Assembly (NCBI GenBank): GCA_900473745.1
Contig: UCMW01000007.1
Coordinates: 248,001 to 312,000 of the forward strand
Length of the DNA stretch: 64,000 nucleotides
Direction: 5' to 3'
Source of the DNA: Hyphomicrobiales bacterium
Lineage (GTDB): Bacteria > Pseudomonadota > Alphaproteobacteria > Rhizobiales > Rhizobiaceae
Made by a program: the position numbers and the translations under genes. This document shows positions 35,188 to 44,273 of the stretch, one piece after another; position 1 is the first letter of the stretch; the number at the start of each line of letters is the position of its first letter. The notes under the pieces were generated by a model that ran no database searches, had not been told where the DNA came from, and saw only the letters and a list, made by a program, of their open reading frames with translations.

Positions 35188-36192
35188 TCAGTTGGCGCTC
35201 TGGATCGCCGAGATCTGCCACTGGGTGTTCGGACGGCGGGCGAAGGTCCAGAGCTCGACCGATTCGGCCGGCGTAGTCGGATCGCCTTCGACAACGTCGC
35301 CGCTCTGGCGGTCGACGACATAGTCGATCGCTTCGTAGCGCATAGCCACCGTCGCGTATTCCATCTTGTCCTCGGCCCAGCTTTCAGAGACATCGCCCTG
35401 GACGAGATGCACGTCACGCACCGTATTCTTCACACCCTTGGTTGCGTTCTCGCTGAGCTCTTCGGCGAGATAGGACATGGCTTCCGGCGTGGTGATGCGA
35501 CGCAGTGCGCCGTAATCTTCCTCGGCATAGGCACGCTGCATTTCCTGCAGGAGCTGTTCGAAACGCTCCAGATCCTTCGGTGTGATGCCGAGTTCATCGG
35601 CCGGACCCGATCGGGCGGCAGAGGCGCTGGCCGCAGCACCGCCACCCAGCTTCGGGATCTGGAAGCTCGGACGCGGCTGGTCACCGCTCTGATTGTCGCG
35701 CGCCATCCCGCCGAAGCCGCCGAAACCGGGGCCGCCGCTGGGGCCGGAAGCCGGCGCCTGACGGTTGGCGAACATGCGCATGGCAAAGCGGATCAGGAAG
35801 AAGATCAGCAAGCCCTGCAGGAGCAGGCCGAGGAAGCCGAAGCCGCCGCCGAAGCCCGTGCCCATCAGCATGCCGAACAGACCGCCGAGCAGCAGGCCGC
35901 CCATCAGGCCACCGGCGAGACCGCCGAACAGGCCACCTGGACGCGCTGCCTGGTTGGCAGCCGTCGATTGGGCCGCACCCGGCTGGTTGGCATTGGTGCG
36001 CGGCGTCATCGTCCGCTCGATCGGAGCAGCCGGTGCCGGCGCCGTGCGCGTGATCGCCGGCTGATTGAAGGTGCGCGTGCCGCGGCTGCCGAAACCGCCT
36101 GAAGCGCGACGGGCTTCGGCGAAATCCACGGCCACGAGCGTAACCATCATGCCGAGCGCGAGCGTCGCGAATATCTTTGCGTTGTGCCGCAT
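35188..36192 (-). CDS. Tim44-like domain membrane protein
   Basis: A 334-residue protein. An N-terminal signal/anchor (IFATLALGMMVTLVAVDFAEA) is followed by a Pro/Ala/Asn-rich linker, a Gly-rich hydrophobic segment of about 50 residues (GGLAGGLMGGLLLGGLFGMLMG and LLLQGLLIFFLIRFAMRMF) and a C-terminal Tim44-like domain of about 130 residues (ITPKDLERFEQLLQEMQRAYAEEDYGALRRITTPEAMSYLAEEL to WTFARRPNTQWQISAIQ). The bacterial homologues are of unknown role and are thought to sit at the inner membrane. The ATG complementary to 36190-36192 follows AGGAAAC. Confidence 0.85.
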   Translation of the reverse strand: MRHNAKIFATLALGMMVTLVAVDFAEARRASGGFGSRGTRTFNQPAITRTAPAPAAPIERTMTPRTNANQPGAAQSTAANQAARPGGLFGGLAGGLMGGLLLGGLFGMLMGTGFGGGFGFLGLLLQGLLIFFLIRFAMRMFANRQAPASGPSGGPGFGGFGGMARDNQSGDQPRPSFQIPKLGGGAAASASAARSGPADELGITPKDLERFEQLLQEMQRAYAEEDYGALRRITTPEAMSYLAEELSENATKGVKNTVRDVHLVQGDVSESWAEDKMEYATVAMRYEAIDYVVDRQSGDVVEGDPTTPAESVELWTFARRPNTQWQISAIQSAN

Positions 36193-36319
36193 GGGTGTTT
36201 CCTGTCCTCCTCGAAACAGTCTCTGTGCCCTTTTGAGGGCCTGGCTCCCATATGGAGAGAGCTCACCCTCTTGTGAAGAGTGAGCCCCGCAATTTCCATT
36301 GAATTTCAAGTGATCGGGA

Positions 36320-36433
36320 TCAGCCGTTGAGCCAGAACTTGATGATCAGGCCGACGATTGTGATCGCAAGGACCCCGCCGGCCCAGAGGCCGACAAACCA
36401 CAAAAGACGGCTGGCAATCAGGCGCTTGTCCAT
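36320..36433 (-). CDS. DUF2474-type small membrane protein of the bd-oxidase operon (37 residues)
   Basis: A 37-residue single-span protein (MDKRLIASRLLWFVGLWAGG, continuing as a hydrophobic helix to IIKFWLNG), too short for most gene callers. Its ATG overlaps the cydB stop codon by one base (TGATG). Arg-x-x-W-F at the membrane entry and a single helix match DUF2474 proteins, which accompany cytochrome bd/CIO operons and assist assembly or stability of the oxidase. Confidence 0.85.
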   Translation of the reverse strand: MDKRLIASRLLWFVGLWAGGVLAITIVGLIIKFWLNG

Positions 36434-37437
36434 CAGTGATAGCCCTCGTCCGGATTAAGCTTGCCGCGGAAAACCCAATAGGCATAGGCCGTGTAGCCCA
36501 GGATCATCGGCACAAGGATGACCGCACCGTAGAGCAGGAAGGCAAGGCTTTCATCGGGTGCGGCAGCTTCCCAGATCGTCAGCGAGGACGGCACGATATA
36601 GGGATAGAAACTGATGCCGATGCCGGCATAACCGAGCACGAAGAGCCCGAGCGCCGCGATGAATGGCCGCGCGTCATGTCCCGCCTTCAGCCCCGTGACG
36701 ATCAGGTAGAGACAGCCAAGCACCAGGGCCGGCACGATGACGGAGAAGATCATCGTCGGATAACCGAACCAGCGCTCGAAATAGGGCACTTCCAGGAAGG
36801 GCGTCCAGAGGCTGAAGATCCCCATGGACCCGACGGTCGCAAAGGACAGTGGAAGCGCGAGAGAGCGGGCGCGCCTACCGATGTCACCCTCCGTCTTCAT
36901 GACGATCCATGTCGCCCCGAGCAGTGCATAGCCGATGACCAGCGCCACGCCCGTCGCCACCGAAAACGGTGTCAGCCAGTCCCACCAACCGCCCGAATAG
37001 GCGCGATCGGTGACCGGGATCCCTTGAACCAGCGCCCCGAGTGCCACGCCCTGGAAGAAGGCCGCGACGATCGAGCCGCCGGTGAAGGCCCAGTTCCAGA
37101 GATATTCCGCCCTTTTCGTGCGCCAGCGATATTCGAATGCGACGCCCCGGAAGATCAACCCAAGCAACATGAGGATGATTGGCGCATAGAGCGCCGGCAG
37201 AATGGTCGCATAGGCGAGCGGGAAGACGGCAAGCAGACCTCCCCCGCCGAGAACCAACCAGGTCTCGTTGCCATCCCAGACGGGTGCCACCGAGTTCATC
37301 ATCAGGTCCTTCTCGTGCTTCTCCGGAAAGAAGGGAAAGAGGATCCCGACCCCGAGGTCGAAGCCGTCGAGGATGACATAGGCGAGCACCGCAAAGGCGA
37401 TGATGCCCGCCCAGATGAAGGGAAGATCAATGACCAT
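36433..37437 (-). CDS. cydB: Cytochrome bd-type (cyanide-insensitive) quinol oxidase subunit II
   Basis: A 334-residue, eight-span subunit of the terminal oxidase. The N-terminal motif FIWAGIIAFAVLAYVILDGFDLGVGILFPF and the GNETWLVLGGGGLLAVFPLAYA block are diagnostic of subunit II. The ATG at 37437 follows GGAGG; the first 11 bases of the gene overlap the end of cydA, implying tight translational coupling. A 37-codon gene follows. Confidence 0.95.
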   Translation of the reverse strand: MVIDLPFIWAGIIAFAVLAYVILDGFDLGVGILFPFFPEKHEKDLMMNSVAPVWDGNETWLVLGGGGLLAVFPLAYATILPALYAPIILMLLGLIFRGVAFEYRWRTKRAEYLWNWAFTGGSIVAAFFQGVALGALVQGIPVTDRAYSGGWWDWLTPFSVATGVALVIGYALLGATWIVMKTEGDIGRRARSLALPLSFATVGSMGIFSLWTPFLEVPYFERWFGYPTMIFSVIVPALVLGCLYLIVTGLKAGHDARPFIAALGLFVLGYAGIGISFYPYIVPSSLTIWEAAAPDESLAFLLYGAVILVPMILGYTAYAYWVFRGKLNPDEGYH

Positions 37438-38839
37438 GCTGGCCTCCATGGTGTCCTGTCTGGGCGGCCGGCGTGATGCCGGAGGTACGGATCGGGCCGT
37501 CGTCGAGATCCGGCATGGGATCCCGCGGCAGGCGCGCCATCAGACGCAGGATGTAGAAGGTGCCGGCGCCGAAGACGATGAAGTAGACGATGATGAAGGC
37601 GATCAGCGAGGCAGCGACTGCAGGCGCTGCAATCGGCGAAATCGAATCCGCCGTCAGCAGATGGCCATAGACCGTGTATGGCTGGCGGCCGACCTCGGTG
37701 GTGATCCAGCCGGCGAGCACGGCAACGAAGCCGGAAGGACCCATGACGAGGGCGGCCCTGTGCAGCCAGTGATTGGAGTGCAGCGTCCCCTTCCAGCGAC
37801 ACCAGAGCGAGAACAGACCGACGCCGAGCATGGCAAAGCCGATCGCCACCATGACGCGGAATGACCAGAAGACGATGGCGACCGGCGGTTCCTTGTCGTC
37901 GGGGATCGTATCGAGCCCGGCGAGAGGCGCATTGAGGTCATGCTTCAGGATCAAGCTGGAAAGTTTCGGGATTTCAAGCGCGTAGTCGATCCGCTTCTCT
38001 TCCGTGTTCGGAATGCCGAACAGGATCAGCGGCGCGCCCTCCGGATGGCTGTCGAAATGGCCTTCCATGGCCATGACCTTGACCGGCTGATGCTCCAGCG
38101 TGTTGAGGCCATGCGCATCACCGGCAGCGATCTGGATCGGCGCAACGATCGCGGCCATCCACATCGCCATCGAGAACATCACGCCTGCACGGCGCGGTGC
38201 GGTGCCCTTGAGCAGATGCCAGGCGCCGACCGCACCGACGACAAAGGCGGTCGTCAGATAGGCGGCGATGACCATATGAACGAGGCGATAGGGGAAGGAT
38301 GGATTGAAGACGATCTTCCACCAATCAACAGGCACGAACTGCCCGACATCGTTCATCGCGAAGCCTGCAGGCGTCTGCATCCAGGAATTGACCGAAAGGA
38401 TCCAGGTGGCCGAGATCAGCGTGCCGAAAGCGACCATCAGCGTGGCGAAGAAATGCAGGCCGGGCCCGACGCGGTTGCGACCGAACAGCATGACGCCCAG
38501 GAAGCCAGCTTCCAGGAAGAAGGCGGTCAGCACCTCGTAGCCCATCAGAGGACCGATCACCGGTCCAGCCTTGTCGGAGAACACCGACCAGTTGGTGCCG
38601 AATTGGTAGGACATCACGATGCCCGAGACGACCCCCATGCCGAAGGCGACCGCAAAGATCGTCTTCCAGAAGTCGAAGAGCTCCAGATAGACCTTGTCCT
38701 CCTTCCACAGATAGAGGCCTTCAAGAACGGCGAGATAGCTCGCAAGCCCGATGGAAAAGGCAGGAAATATGATGTGGAACGATACGGTAAAGGCAAACTG
38801 TATGCGTGCCAGGAGTTGCGCGTCGAAGTGCTCGAACAT
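37427..38839 (-). CDS. cydA: Cytochrome bd-type (cyanide-insensitive) quinol oxidase subunit I
   Basis: A 470-residue haem-bearing subunit that oxidises quinol and reduces O2 to water. The haem ligand region is FTVSFHIIFPAFSIGLA (His22), followed by GYEVLTAFFLEAGFLGVMLFG and FNPSFPYRLVHMVIAAYL (second haem His). The Q-loop is short and VGRQPYTVYGHLLTADS is the CIO-type quinol motif, so this is the short-Q-loop, cyanide-insensitive subtype (cioA-like). A His/Gly-rich tail ends the protein. A GGAAAGGA ribosome site fixes the start. An imperfect FNR/FixK box lies 31 bp upstream of the ATG. Confidence 0.95.
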   Translation of the reverse strand: MFEHFDAQLLARIQFAFTVSFHIIFPAFSIGLASYLAVLEGLYLWKEDKVYLELFDFWKTIFAVAFGMGVVSGIVMSYQFGTNWSVFSDKAGPVIGPLMGYEVLTAFFLEAGFLGVMLFGRNRVGPGLHFFATLMVAFGTLISATWILSVNSWMQTPAGFAMNDVGQFVPVDWWKIVFNPSFPYRLVHMVIAAYLTTAFVVGAVGAWHLLKGTAPRRAGVMFSMAMWMAAIVAPIQIAAGDAHGLNTLEHQPVKVMAMEGHFDSHPEGAPLILFGIPNTEEKRIDYALEIPKLSSLILKHDLNAPLAGLDTIPDDKEPPVAIVFWSFRVMVAIGFAMLGVGLFSLWCRWKGTLHSNHWLHRAALVMGPSGFVAVLAGWITTEVGRQPYTVYGHLLTADSISPIAAPAVAASLIAFIIVYFIVFGAGTFYILRLMARLPRDPMPDLDDGPIRTSGITPAAQTGHHGGQHGH

Positions 38840-38869
38840 GGGATGTCCTTTCCTTCTCTCCTCCCGGAG

Positions 38870-38883
38870 ATGATAAACATCAA
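38870..38883 (-). promoter_or_regulatory. FNR/FixK-type box near the cydA start
   Basis: On the minus strand TTGAT-GTTT-ATCAT matches the anaerobox TTGAT-N4-ATCAA in nine of ten positions, directly after a TATAGT -10-like hexamer. It is centred about 37 bp upstream of the ATG, too close for a classical -41.5 activator site. If functional, it may overlap the transcription start and repress. Confidence 0.4.
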
Positions 38884-38986
38884 CTATACCCTCGCACCGG
38901 CAAGGCAATGCGACAACCCGCCATGCGTCAGTTCAACGCATAATATTTTTCATATGTTTCTAATCTAACCCTGCTTCCGGCGACAA

Positions 38987-39018
38987 ACGCAAACGGCGCG
39001 GGTTTGATCCCGCGCCGT
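38987..39018 (-). terminator. Rho-independent terminator of serA
   Basis: A 10-bp stem, ACGGCGCGGG/CCCGCGCCGT with a 6-nt loop, lies 28 bp past the serA stop; TTGCGTTTG follows on the minus strand. Confidence 0.75.
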
Positions 39019-39045
39019 CTTTGTCGATGATATCGAGAACCTCGA

Positions 39046-40641
39046 TCAGTCGACGTTGAACACCAGCGGCTTGGCCTGCTTGACCGCCGGGTTGGCGGTG
39101 AGCTGGTCGAGAACCGCCTGCTCCACCGGGCCATCAACGTAGAGAAGCGCGATGGCATCGCCGCCTTCCTTGTCGCGACCGAGCTGGAAGTTAGCGATGT
39201 TGACCTTGGCGTTGCCGAGCGTGGTGCCCATGAAGCCGATCATGCCGGGAACGTCGGTGTTCGAGATGTAGATCATGTTCGGACCAACATCGGCATCCAT
39301 GTTGATGCCCTTGATCTGAATGAAGCGCGGCTTGCCATCGGAGAAGACGGTGCCGGCAACCGAGCGGGTCTGCTTCTCCGTGGTGACGGTGAGCTTGATG
39401 TAACCGTCATAGACGCCGGTCTTGTCGCGCTTCACTTCCGAGACGATGACGCCCTTTTCCTTGATCATGATCGGGGCCGAAACCATGTTGACGTCGGCAA
39501 CCTGCGGGCGGATGAGGCCGGCCAGCAGCGCAGAAGTCAGCGCCTTGGTGTTCATGCCGGAGGTGACGCCGTCATAGAGGATCTCGATTTCCTTGATCGG
39601 GTTCTCGGTCATCTGGCCGGCAAACGAACCGAGCACGTCGGCGAGACGGATGAACGGCTTCAGGATCGGCGCTTCCTCAGCCGTGATCGACGGCATGTTG
39701 ATGGCGTTCGAAACGGCACCCTTCATGAGATAGTCGGACATCTGCTCGGCGACCTGCAGCGCGACGTTTTCCTGGGCTTCCGTGGTCGAGGCGCCGAGAT
39801 GCGGCGTGCAGACGACGTTGGGCAGGCCGAAGAGCGGGCTTTCCGTGGCGGGCTCGACCTCGAAGACGTCGAAGCCGGCACCGGCGACATGGCCGGACTT
39901 GATGGCGTCTGCAAGCGCTGCCTCATCGACGAGACCACCACGGGCGCAGTTGATGATGCGCACGCCGGGCTTGGTCTTGGCAATGTTGTCCTTGCCGAGG
40001 ATGCCGCGGGTCTTGTCGGTCATCGGCACGTGCAGCGTGATGAAATCTGCGCGCGGCAGAAGCTCGTCGAGCTCGACCTTCTCGACGCCCATTTCCTGCG
40101 CGCGTTCGGTCGACAGGAAGGGGTCATAGGCGATGACGGACATTCCAAGGCCAATCGCCTTCTTGCAGACGATGCCGCCGATATTGCCAGCACCGATGAC
40201 GCCGAGCGTCTTGCCAGTGATTTCGACACCCATGAACTTCGACTTTTCCCACTTGCCGGCCTGGGTCGAGGCATCGGCCTGCGGCAGCTGGCGGGCAACG
40301 GCAAACATCAGAGCGATGGCGTGTTCTGCCGTCGTGATCGAGTTGCCGAACGGCGTGTTCATCACGATGATGCCGCGCTTGGAGGCAGCCGGAATGTCGA
40401 CATTGTCGACGCCGATGCCGGCGCGGCCGATTACCTTGAGGTTGGTCGCAGCGGCAATCAGCTTTTCCGTCGCCTTGGTGGCCGAACGGATGGCGAGACC
40501 ATCATAGTTGCCGATGATTTCGGCAAGCTTTTCCTTGTCCTTGCCGAGCTTCGGCTGGAAATCCACTTCAACGCCGCGATCACGGAAGATCTGGACGGCG
40601 GTTTCAGACAATTCGTCGGATACGAGAACGCGAGGTGCCAT
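39046..40641 (-). CDS. serA: D-3-phosphoglycerate dehydrogenase
   Basis: Oxidises 3-phosphoglycerate to 3-phosphohydroxypyruvate, the first step of serine biosynthesis. At 531 residues it is the long form. The N-terminal substrate domain is followed by the NAD-binding motif GVIGAGNIGGIVCKKA, the catalytic Arg/Glu/His blocks (NCARGGLVDEAALADAI and TPHLGASTTEAQEN), an intervening ASB-type domain, and a C-terminal ACT domain (DVPGMIGFMGTTLGNAKVNIANFQLGR) for serine feedback. The start has AAGGAGG upstream. It lies 87 bp downstream of serC in the same operon. Confidence 0.97.
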   Translation of the reverse strand: MAPRVLVSDELSETAVQIFRDRGVEVDFQPKLGKDKEKLAEIIGNYDGLAIRSATKATEKLIAAATNLKVIGRAGIGVDNVDIPAASKRGIIVMNTPFGNSITTAEHAIALMFAVARQLPQADASTQAGKWEKSKFMGVEITGKTLGVIGAGNIGGIVCKKAIGLGMSVIAYDPFLSTERAQEMGVEKVELDELLPRADFITLHVPMTDKTRGILGKDNIAKTKPGVRIINCARGGLVDEAALADAIKSGHVAGAGFDVFEVEPATESPLFGLPNVVCTPHLGASTTEAQENVALQVAEQMSDYLMKGAVSNAINMPSITAEEAPILKPFIRLADVLGSFAGQMTENPIKEIEILYDGVTSGMNTKALTSALLAGLIRPQVADVNMVSAPIMIKEKGVIVSEVKRDKTGVYDGYIKLTVTTEKQTRSVAGTVFSDGKPRFIQIKGINMDADVGPNMIYISNTDVPGMIGFMGTTLGNAKVNIANFQLGRDKEGGDAIALLYVDGPVEQAVLDQLTANPAVKQAKPLVFNVD

Positions 40642-40691
40642 GACGAGGCCTCCTTCAGAGAGTTCGTTTGAATGAGATGAGGAAATTGCGG

Positions 40692-40714
40692 GGCTCCGCC
40701 GTTGTGGCGGAGCC
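40692..40714. promoter_or_regulatory. Stable hairpin between serC and serA
   Basis: GGCTCCGCC-gttgt-GGCGGAGCC is a perfect 9-bp stem with a 5-nt loop, 15 bp after the serC stop. No T-run follows on the minus strand, so it is likely an mRNA-processing or attenuation structure rather than a full terminator. Confidence 0.5.
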
Positions 40715-40728
40715 GAATTGATCAAGGA

Positions 40729-41907
40729 TCAGGCGGCAGCCTTGGCCAGAGACGCCTTCTGCGTCTCATAGGCGAAGGAGAGCCAAGGCATCAGCGCCGC
40801 CATATCGGCAGTCTCGATCGTCGCACCTGCCCAGATGCGAAGGCCGGCCGGTGCATCACGGTAAGCGCCAATGTCGAAGGCGACACCCTGCTTTTCGAGA
40901 ATGCTGGCAATACCCTTGGCAAAGGCGGCCTGGGCATCGGCATCGAGTGCGGTGACTTCGGGATCGACGATCTTGACGCAGACCGAGGTGTTCGAACGCG
41001 TCGCGTCGTCGACCGCGAGATTGGCGATCCAGTCGTTCTTCTCGATGAAGTCGAAGATCACCTTGGCATTGGCGTCGGCGCGAGCGATCAGGGCTTCAAG
41101 GCCACCGATCGACTTTGCCCACTTCAGCGCATCGATATAGTCCTCGACGCAGAGCATCGACGGTGTGTTGATGGTCTCACCGACGAAGATGCCTTCGATC
41201 AGCTTGCCACCCGAGGTCATGCGGAAGATCTTCGGCAGCGGCCAGGCTGGCACATAGGTCGTCAGACGCTCGACGGCGCGCGGCGACAGGATGATCACGC
41301 CGTGACCGCCCTCGCCGCCCAGTACCTTCTGCCAGGAGAAGGTCGTGACATCGAGCTTGGAGAAGTCCAGATCCTGCGCGAAGGCTGCCGACGTGGCGTC
41401 GCAGATGGTCAGACCCTTGCGATCATCAGGGATGAAGTCGGCGTTCGGAACGCGAACGCCAGAAGTGGTGCCGTTCCAGGTGAAGACGACGTCGCGGTCG
41501 AAATCGACGGCGGCGAGATCCGGCAGCAGGCCGTAATCGGCATTGAACTTGCGGACATCGGCAAGCTTCAGCTGCTTGACCACATCGGTGACCCAGCCGG
41601 CGCCGAAGCTTTCCCAGGAGAGCATGTCGACGCCACGTTCGCCGAGCAGCGACCACATGGCCATCTCAACGGCGCCCGTGTCGGAGGCCGGAACGATGCC
41701 GATGCGGTAGTCTGCGGGAACGTTGAGAATTTCGCGGGTGAGGTCGATGGCCAGCTTCAGCTTTTCCTTGCCAACCTTGGCGCGGTGCGAACGACCGAGC
41801 GGGGCATCGGAAAGCGCATCGAGCGACCAACCGGGACGCTTCGAGCAGGGACCAGACGAAAAATGAGAGTTTGCCGGACGCGCGGCGGGGGCGATCACAT
41901 CAGCCAT
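40729..41907 (-). CDS. serC: Phosphoserine aminotransferase
   Basis: A 392-residue PLP enzyme that converts 3-phosphohydroxypyruvate and glutamate to phosphoserine. The N terminus has the family block [21 protein letters not shown], the PLP Lys lies in [15 protein letters not shown], and the phosphate/PLP Asp is in CDATSAAF. The size and sequence belong to the long alphaproteobacterial SerC type. The start has GGAAGGG upstream; the in-frame extension over the leader is rejected because the leader folds into a conserved-looking RNA. It is the first gene of serC-serA. Confidence 0.96.
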   Translation of the reverse strand: MADVIAPAARPANSHFSSGPCSKRPGWSLDALSDAPLGRSHRAKVGKEKLKLAIDLTREILNVPADYRIGIVPASDTGAVEMAMWSLLGERGVDMLSWESFGAGWVTDVVKQLKLADVRKFNADYGLLPDLAAVDFDRDVVFTWNGTTSGVRVPNADFIPDDRKGLTICDATSAAFAQDLDFSKLDVTTFSWQKVLGGEGGHGVIILSPRAVERLTTYVPAWPLPKIFRMTSGGKLIEGIFVGETINTPSMLCVEDYIDALKWAKSIGGLEALIARADANAKVIFDFIEKNDWIANLAVDDATRSNTSVCVKIVDPEVTALDADAQAAFAKGIASILEKQGVAFDIGAYRDAPAGLRIWAGATIETADMAALMPWLSFAYETQKASLAKAAA

Positions 41908-41924
41908 ATAGATACCCTTCCAGG

Positions 41925-41970
41925 TAATTAGCCTCTCGTTGGGGAGAGGTGTCCCGCCGTCGGAACTACT
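41925..41970 (-). promoter_or_regulatory. serC-motif-like leader RNA
   Basis: On the minus strand, two hairpins stand side by side ahead of serC. The first is GTTCCG-acgg-CGGGAC (41951-41966, one G-T pair). The second is CCTCTC-cccaac-GAGAGG (41932-41949), 1 nt later. Position (24-60 nt upstream of the ATG) and the two-hairpin form fit the serC RNA motif described in Alphaproteobacteria. Its ligand, if any, is not established. Confidence 0.65.
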
Positions 41971-42146
41971 CCTGTCGCCCATATCAGTCAAGCGGGGTCA
42001 CGTCGCGATGAGCAAAATTTTTGTTCCGTCCGCGCCAGGCAGAGCGCCGCCGCTTGCGAGCCGCTGTCATCAATCCGTCATGCAGCTGGCGCATCAGCCA
42101 GAAGTCACGCAGCATCCGCTTCCCGCCGCCATGGAGCCGAATTTCG

Positions 42147-43139
42147 ATGTTTCCCCTGAGCAGCACTATTCCGGGCCTCATCTGGGCCTATCGGATCATG
42201 CCCGGCAAAGGAAGCGAACGACTGCCCGCCGAATGCTCGCCCGCACAAGCCGATCCCGGTGACGGTTTCATCTGGCTTCACCTCAACCTGGCGGACGGAC
42301 GCGTGGCGGCGTTTCTCGAACAGTTCGAAGGCCTGACCGCCCCGGCGATCGCGGCGCTGACGACGCATGACACGCATGCGGCGCTGTCGGTGGACGAAGG
42401 CCTGCTGTTCGGCACGCTCATCGATTTTCAGCGCGAATTCGACTCGACGACCCGGGATATCGGCTGGCTGCATTTTGCCCTCTCGGACAAGTTCATCGTC
42501 ACCACACGCCTGCAGCCGATCCGCTCGGTCGACAAGGTCCGGGCCGCGGTTGAGAAAAATGCCACCCGCTACGCCGCGCCTCTGCAGGTCTTCGAACTGC
42601 TGGTCGCCGAGTTTCAGCGGGGCCTCATCGCCGTCGTGCTGGAGCTAACGGAAGAACTGAATCAGATCGAGGACCACGTCTACGGCAGCGAATTGCGCGA
42701 CGAACGGCGCCGGCTCACACCTGTGCGCCGTTTGATCGTCAGGCTCCACCGGCACTTGCGCACAATGCTGCTGATCATGCGGCGGGCTGCGGCCGCCGAC
42801 GACGAGGATCTGTCAGAGGATATGGAAGACAGCTTGGCACGCCTCGCAGCAAGGCTCGAGGCTGTCGATCAGGACGTCTACGCGCTGGCCGACCGGGCAA
42901 GGCTCCTGCATGAGGAACTGGATTCCAAGCAAAGCGCCGAGACGAACCGCCACCTCTACATCCTGTCGCTGATGACGGCGCTGCTGCTTCCGCCATCGCT
43001 TGTCACAGGCTTCTTTGGCATGAATACAACAGCCCTTCCCTTCGCGGAGGGATTGCATGGCACAGCCTACGCCTTCGGCTTCATCCTGCTGTCAGTAATG
43101 CTCTCCTGGTGGATCCTGCGCCGAACGGGCATCCTGTAG
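42147..43139 (+). CDS. CorA/ZntB-family divalent-cation transporter
   Basis: A 330-residue member of the CorA metal-ion transporter superfamily. A large cytoplasmic alpha/beta-helical domain (1-265) precedes two C-terminal transmembrane helices (about 270-290 and 305-325). The pore-mouth motif FFGMN is at 289-293, followed by the TALPFAEG loop, which is more like ZntB than CorA (CorA loops usually read YGMNF-MPEL). Zinc or magnesium transport is therefore possible. The ATG at 42147 has GGAG upstream; longer frames start in Arg-rich unrelated sequence. It is divergent from serC. Confidence 0.88.
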   Translation: MFPLSSTIPGLIWAYRIMPGKGSERLPAECSPAQADPGDGFIWLHLNLADGRVAAFLEQFEGLTAPAIAALTTHDTHAALSVDEGLLFGTLIDFQREFDSTTRDIGWLHFALSDKFIVTTRLQPIRSVDKVRAAVEKNATRYAAPLQVFELLVAEFQRGLIAVVLELTEELNQIEDHVYGSELRDERRRLTPVRRLIVRLHRHLRTMLLIMRRAAAADDEDLSEDMEDSLARLAARLEAVDQDVYALADRARLLHEELDSKQSAETNRHLYILSLMTALLLPPSLVTGFFGMNTTALPFAEGLHGTAYAFGFILLSVMLSWWILRRTGIL

Positions 43140-43149
43140 TAGAACGCGC

Positions 43150-43173
43150 GAAAGGGCCCGAACGGGCCCTTTC
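43150..43173. terminator. Bidirectional terminator between corA-like and omp genes
   Basis: GAAAGGGCCCG-aa-CGGGCCCTTTC is a perfect 11-bp stem between two convergent genes, 10 bp after the plus-strand stop and 31 bp after the minus-strand stop. Confidence 0.75.
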
Positions 43174-43204
43174 TGATGTGTAGCAATCCAAAGCCGGATG
43201 CGGC

Positions 43205-44041
43205 TTACTTGTAGACCGGCAGTTCGACCGGGGGCTCATAGGCAACTGGGGTTTCGCAACCACCGAAGACGTAGCGCGCACCAGCGTGAACGCTGTGGCT
43301 GTAGAAGCCCTTGTCGGAACCGGGGCCGCCACCGAGGTTGTAGCCAAACATGTCACCGCCCGCAGTGTGGCGGAATCGGTAGCCGACATCGGCCTTGACG
43401 TTGCAGGTAACATCGATCGATGCGCCGGCCATCAGCTGATAGGCGAAGCGCCAGCTGCCCTTGCCGCCGTGTTCAACCGTGGGATCGCAGTTCGACGGGT
43501 CGCCGGTTTCGCAGGAGGTGTTCCGCAGCTTGTCCCATTTGACATAGGAGCCACCGATACCGCCGCCGATGTAGGGCGTGAAGTAGGCGTAGGTGCCGAG
43601 GTCGATATAGGCGTTGGCCATCAGGGTATAGGCCTTCAAGGCAGCCAGGTCGGTCGAGGTACAAGCGACCGCCACACCGCAGGAACCCGTCGTCGAGCCG
43701 TTGAAGTCAGACTTGAACATGTAGTCAAATGTCAGGTCGGTGCGCAGATAGCTGTTGACCTGGTAACCGACACCGCCGCCGAGCCAGAAGCTGTCTTTGA
43801 TCGACGAGGTCGTGAAATCGACTTCGTTGTCGTTGCTGCCCTGGAAATACTTGGCGCCGCGCAGCTTGTTGAAGTTGTAGCCGAGATCGCCGCGGAGATA
43901 CCAGCCAGAGGCTTCGGCAACGGCAACTTCCGGTGCTTCGACATAGGCAGGCTGCGGTTCGGGCTGATAAACATCGGCGGCATAGGCAGCCGAGCTGGCG
44001 AGCAGAGCAGCCGTTACCGCGGCAAGAATTGTTTTCGTCAT
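43205..44041 (-). CDS. Outer-membrane beta-barrel protein (Omp25/RopB-like)
   Basis: A 278-residue exported protein. The signal peptide (MTKTILAAVTAALLASSAAYA, cut after residue 21) is followed by a short Pro/Glu/Val linker and a porin-like series of amphipathic strands. WYLRGDLGYNFNKLRG, GVGYQVNSYLRTDLTFDYMFKSDF, YFTPYIGGGIGGSYVKWDKL and SHSVHAGARYVFGGC are typical of the eight-stranded OMP_b-brl family common in Rhizobiales. Several cysteines may form a disulphide. A GGAG site precedes the ATG at 44041. Confidence 0.87.
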   Translation of the reverse strand: MTKTILAAVTAALLASSAAYAADVYQPEPQPAYVEAPEVAVAEASGWYLRGDLGYNFNKLRGAKYFQGSNDNEVDFTTSSIKDSFWLGGGVGYQVNSYLRTDLTFDYMFKSDFNGSTTGSCGVAVACTSTDLAALKAYTLMANAYIDLGTYAYFTPYIGGGIGGSYVKWDKLRNTSCETGDPSNCDPTVEHGGKGSWRFAYQLMAGASIDVTCNVKADVGYRFRHTAGGDMFGYNLGGGPGSDKGFYSHSVHAGARYVFGGCETPVAYEPPVELPVYK

Positions 44042-44210
44042 GACAGGATACTCCAAGTCCCAGCGTTGTCGCGTCAGGCTGCTTTGCGCCCGACATCCTG
44101 AATTGACACAGATAATGGAGTGGAAAGGTTAAGTTGGGATTAACTACAGATCTTAACTCTAACCCTTATCCAATTGCTTACCTTGATACTTGGATCCAGC
44201 CTGCAGAATG

Positions 44211-44243
44211 AAAAGGGCACGGCACCCGGAAGCACCGCGCCCT
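44211..44243 (-). terminator. Rho-independent terminator of the MCP gene
   Basis: On the minus strand AGGGCGCGG-(12 nt)-CCGTGCCCT forms a 9-bp stem with one G-T pair and runs into TTTT. It lies 30 bp after the stop at 44274. Confidence 0.72.
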
Positions 44244-44273
44244 GTTTCCGTATCGGCATCGCCAGCATCCGCC

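Noticed and set aside
38840..38925. Classical FNR-activated promoter for cydAB
   Set aside because: The only FNR-like box is centred about 37 bp upstream of the ATG, leaving no room for a transcript start 41.5 bp downstream of it.
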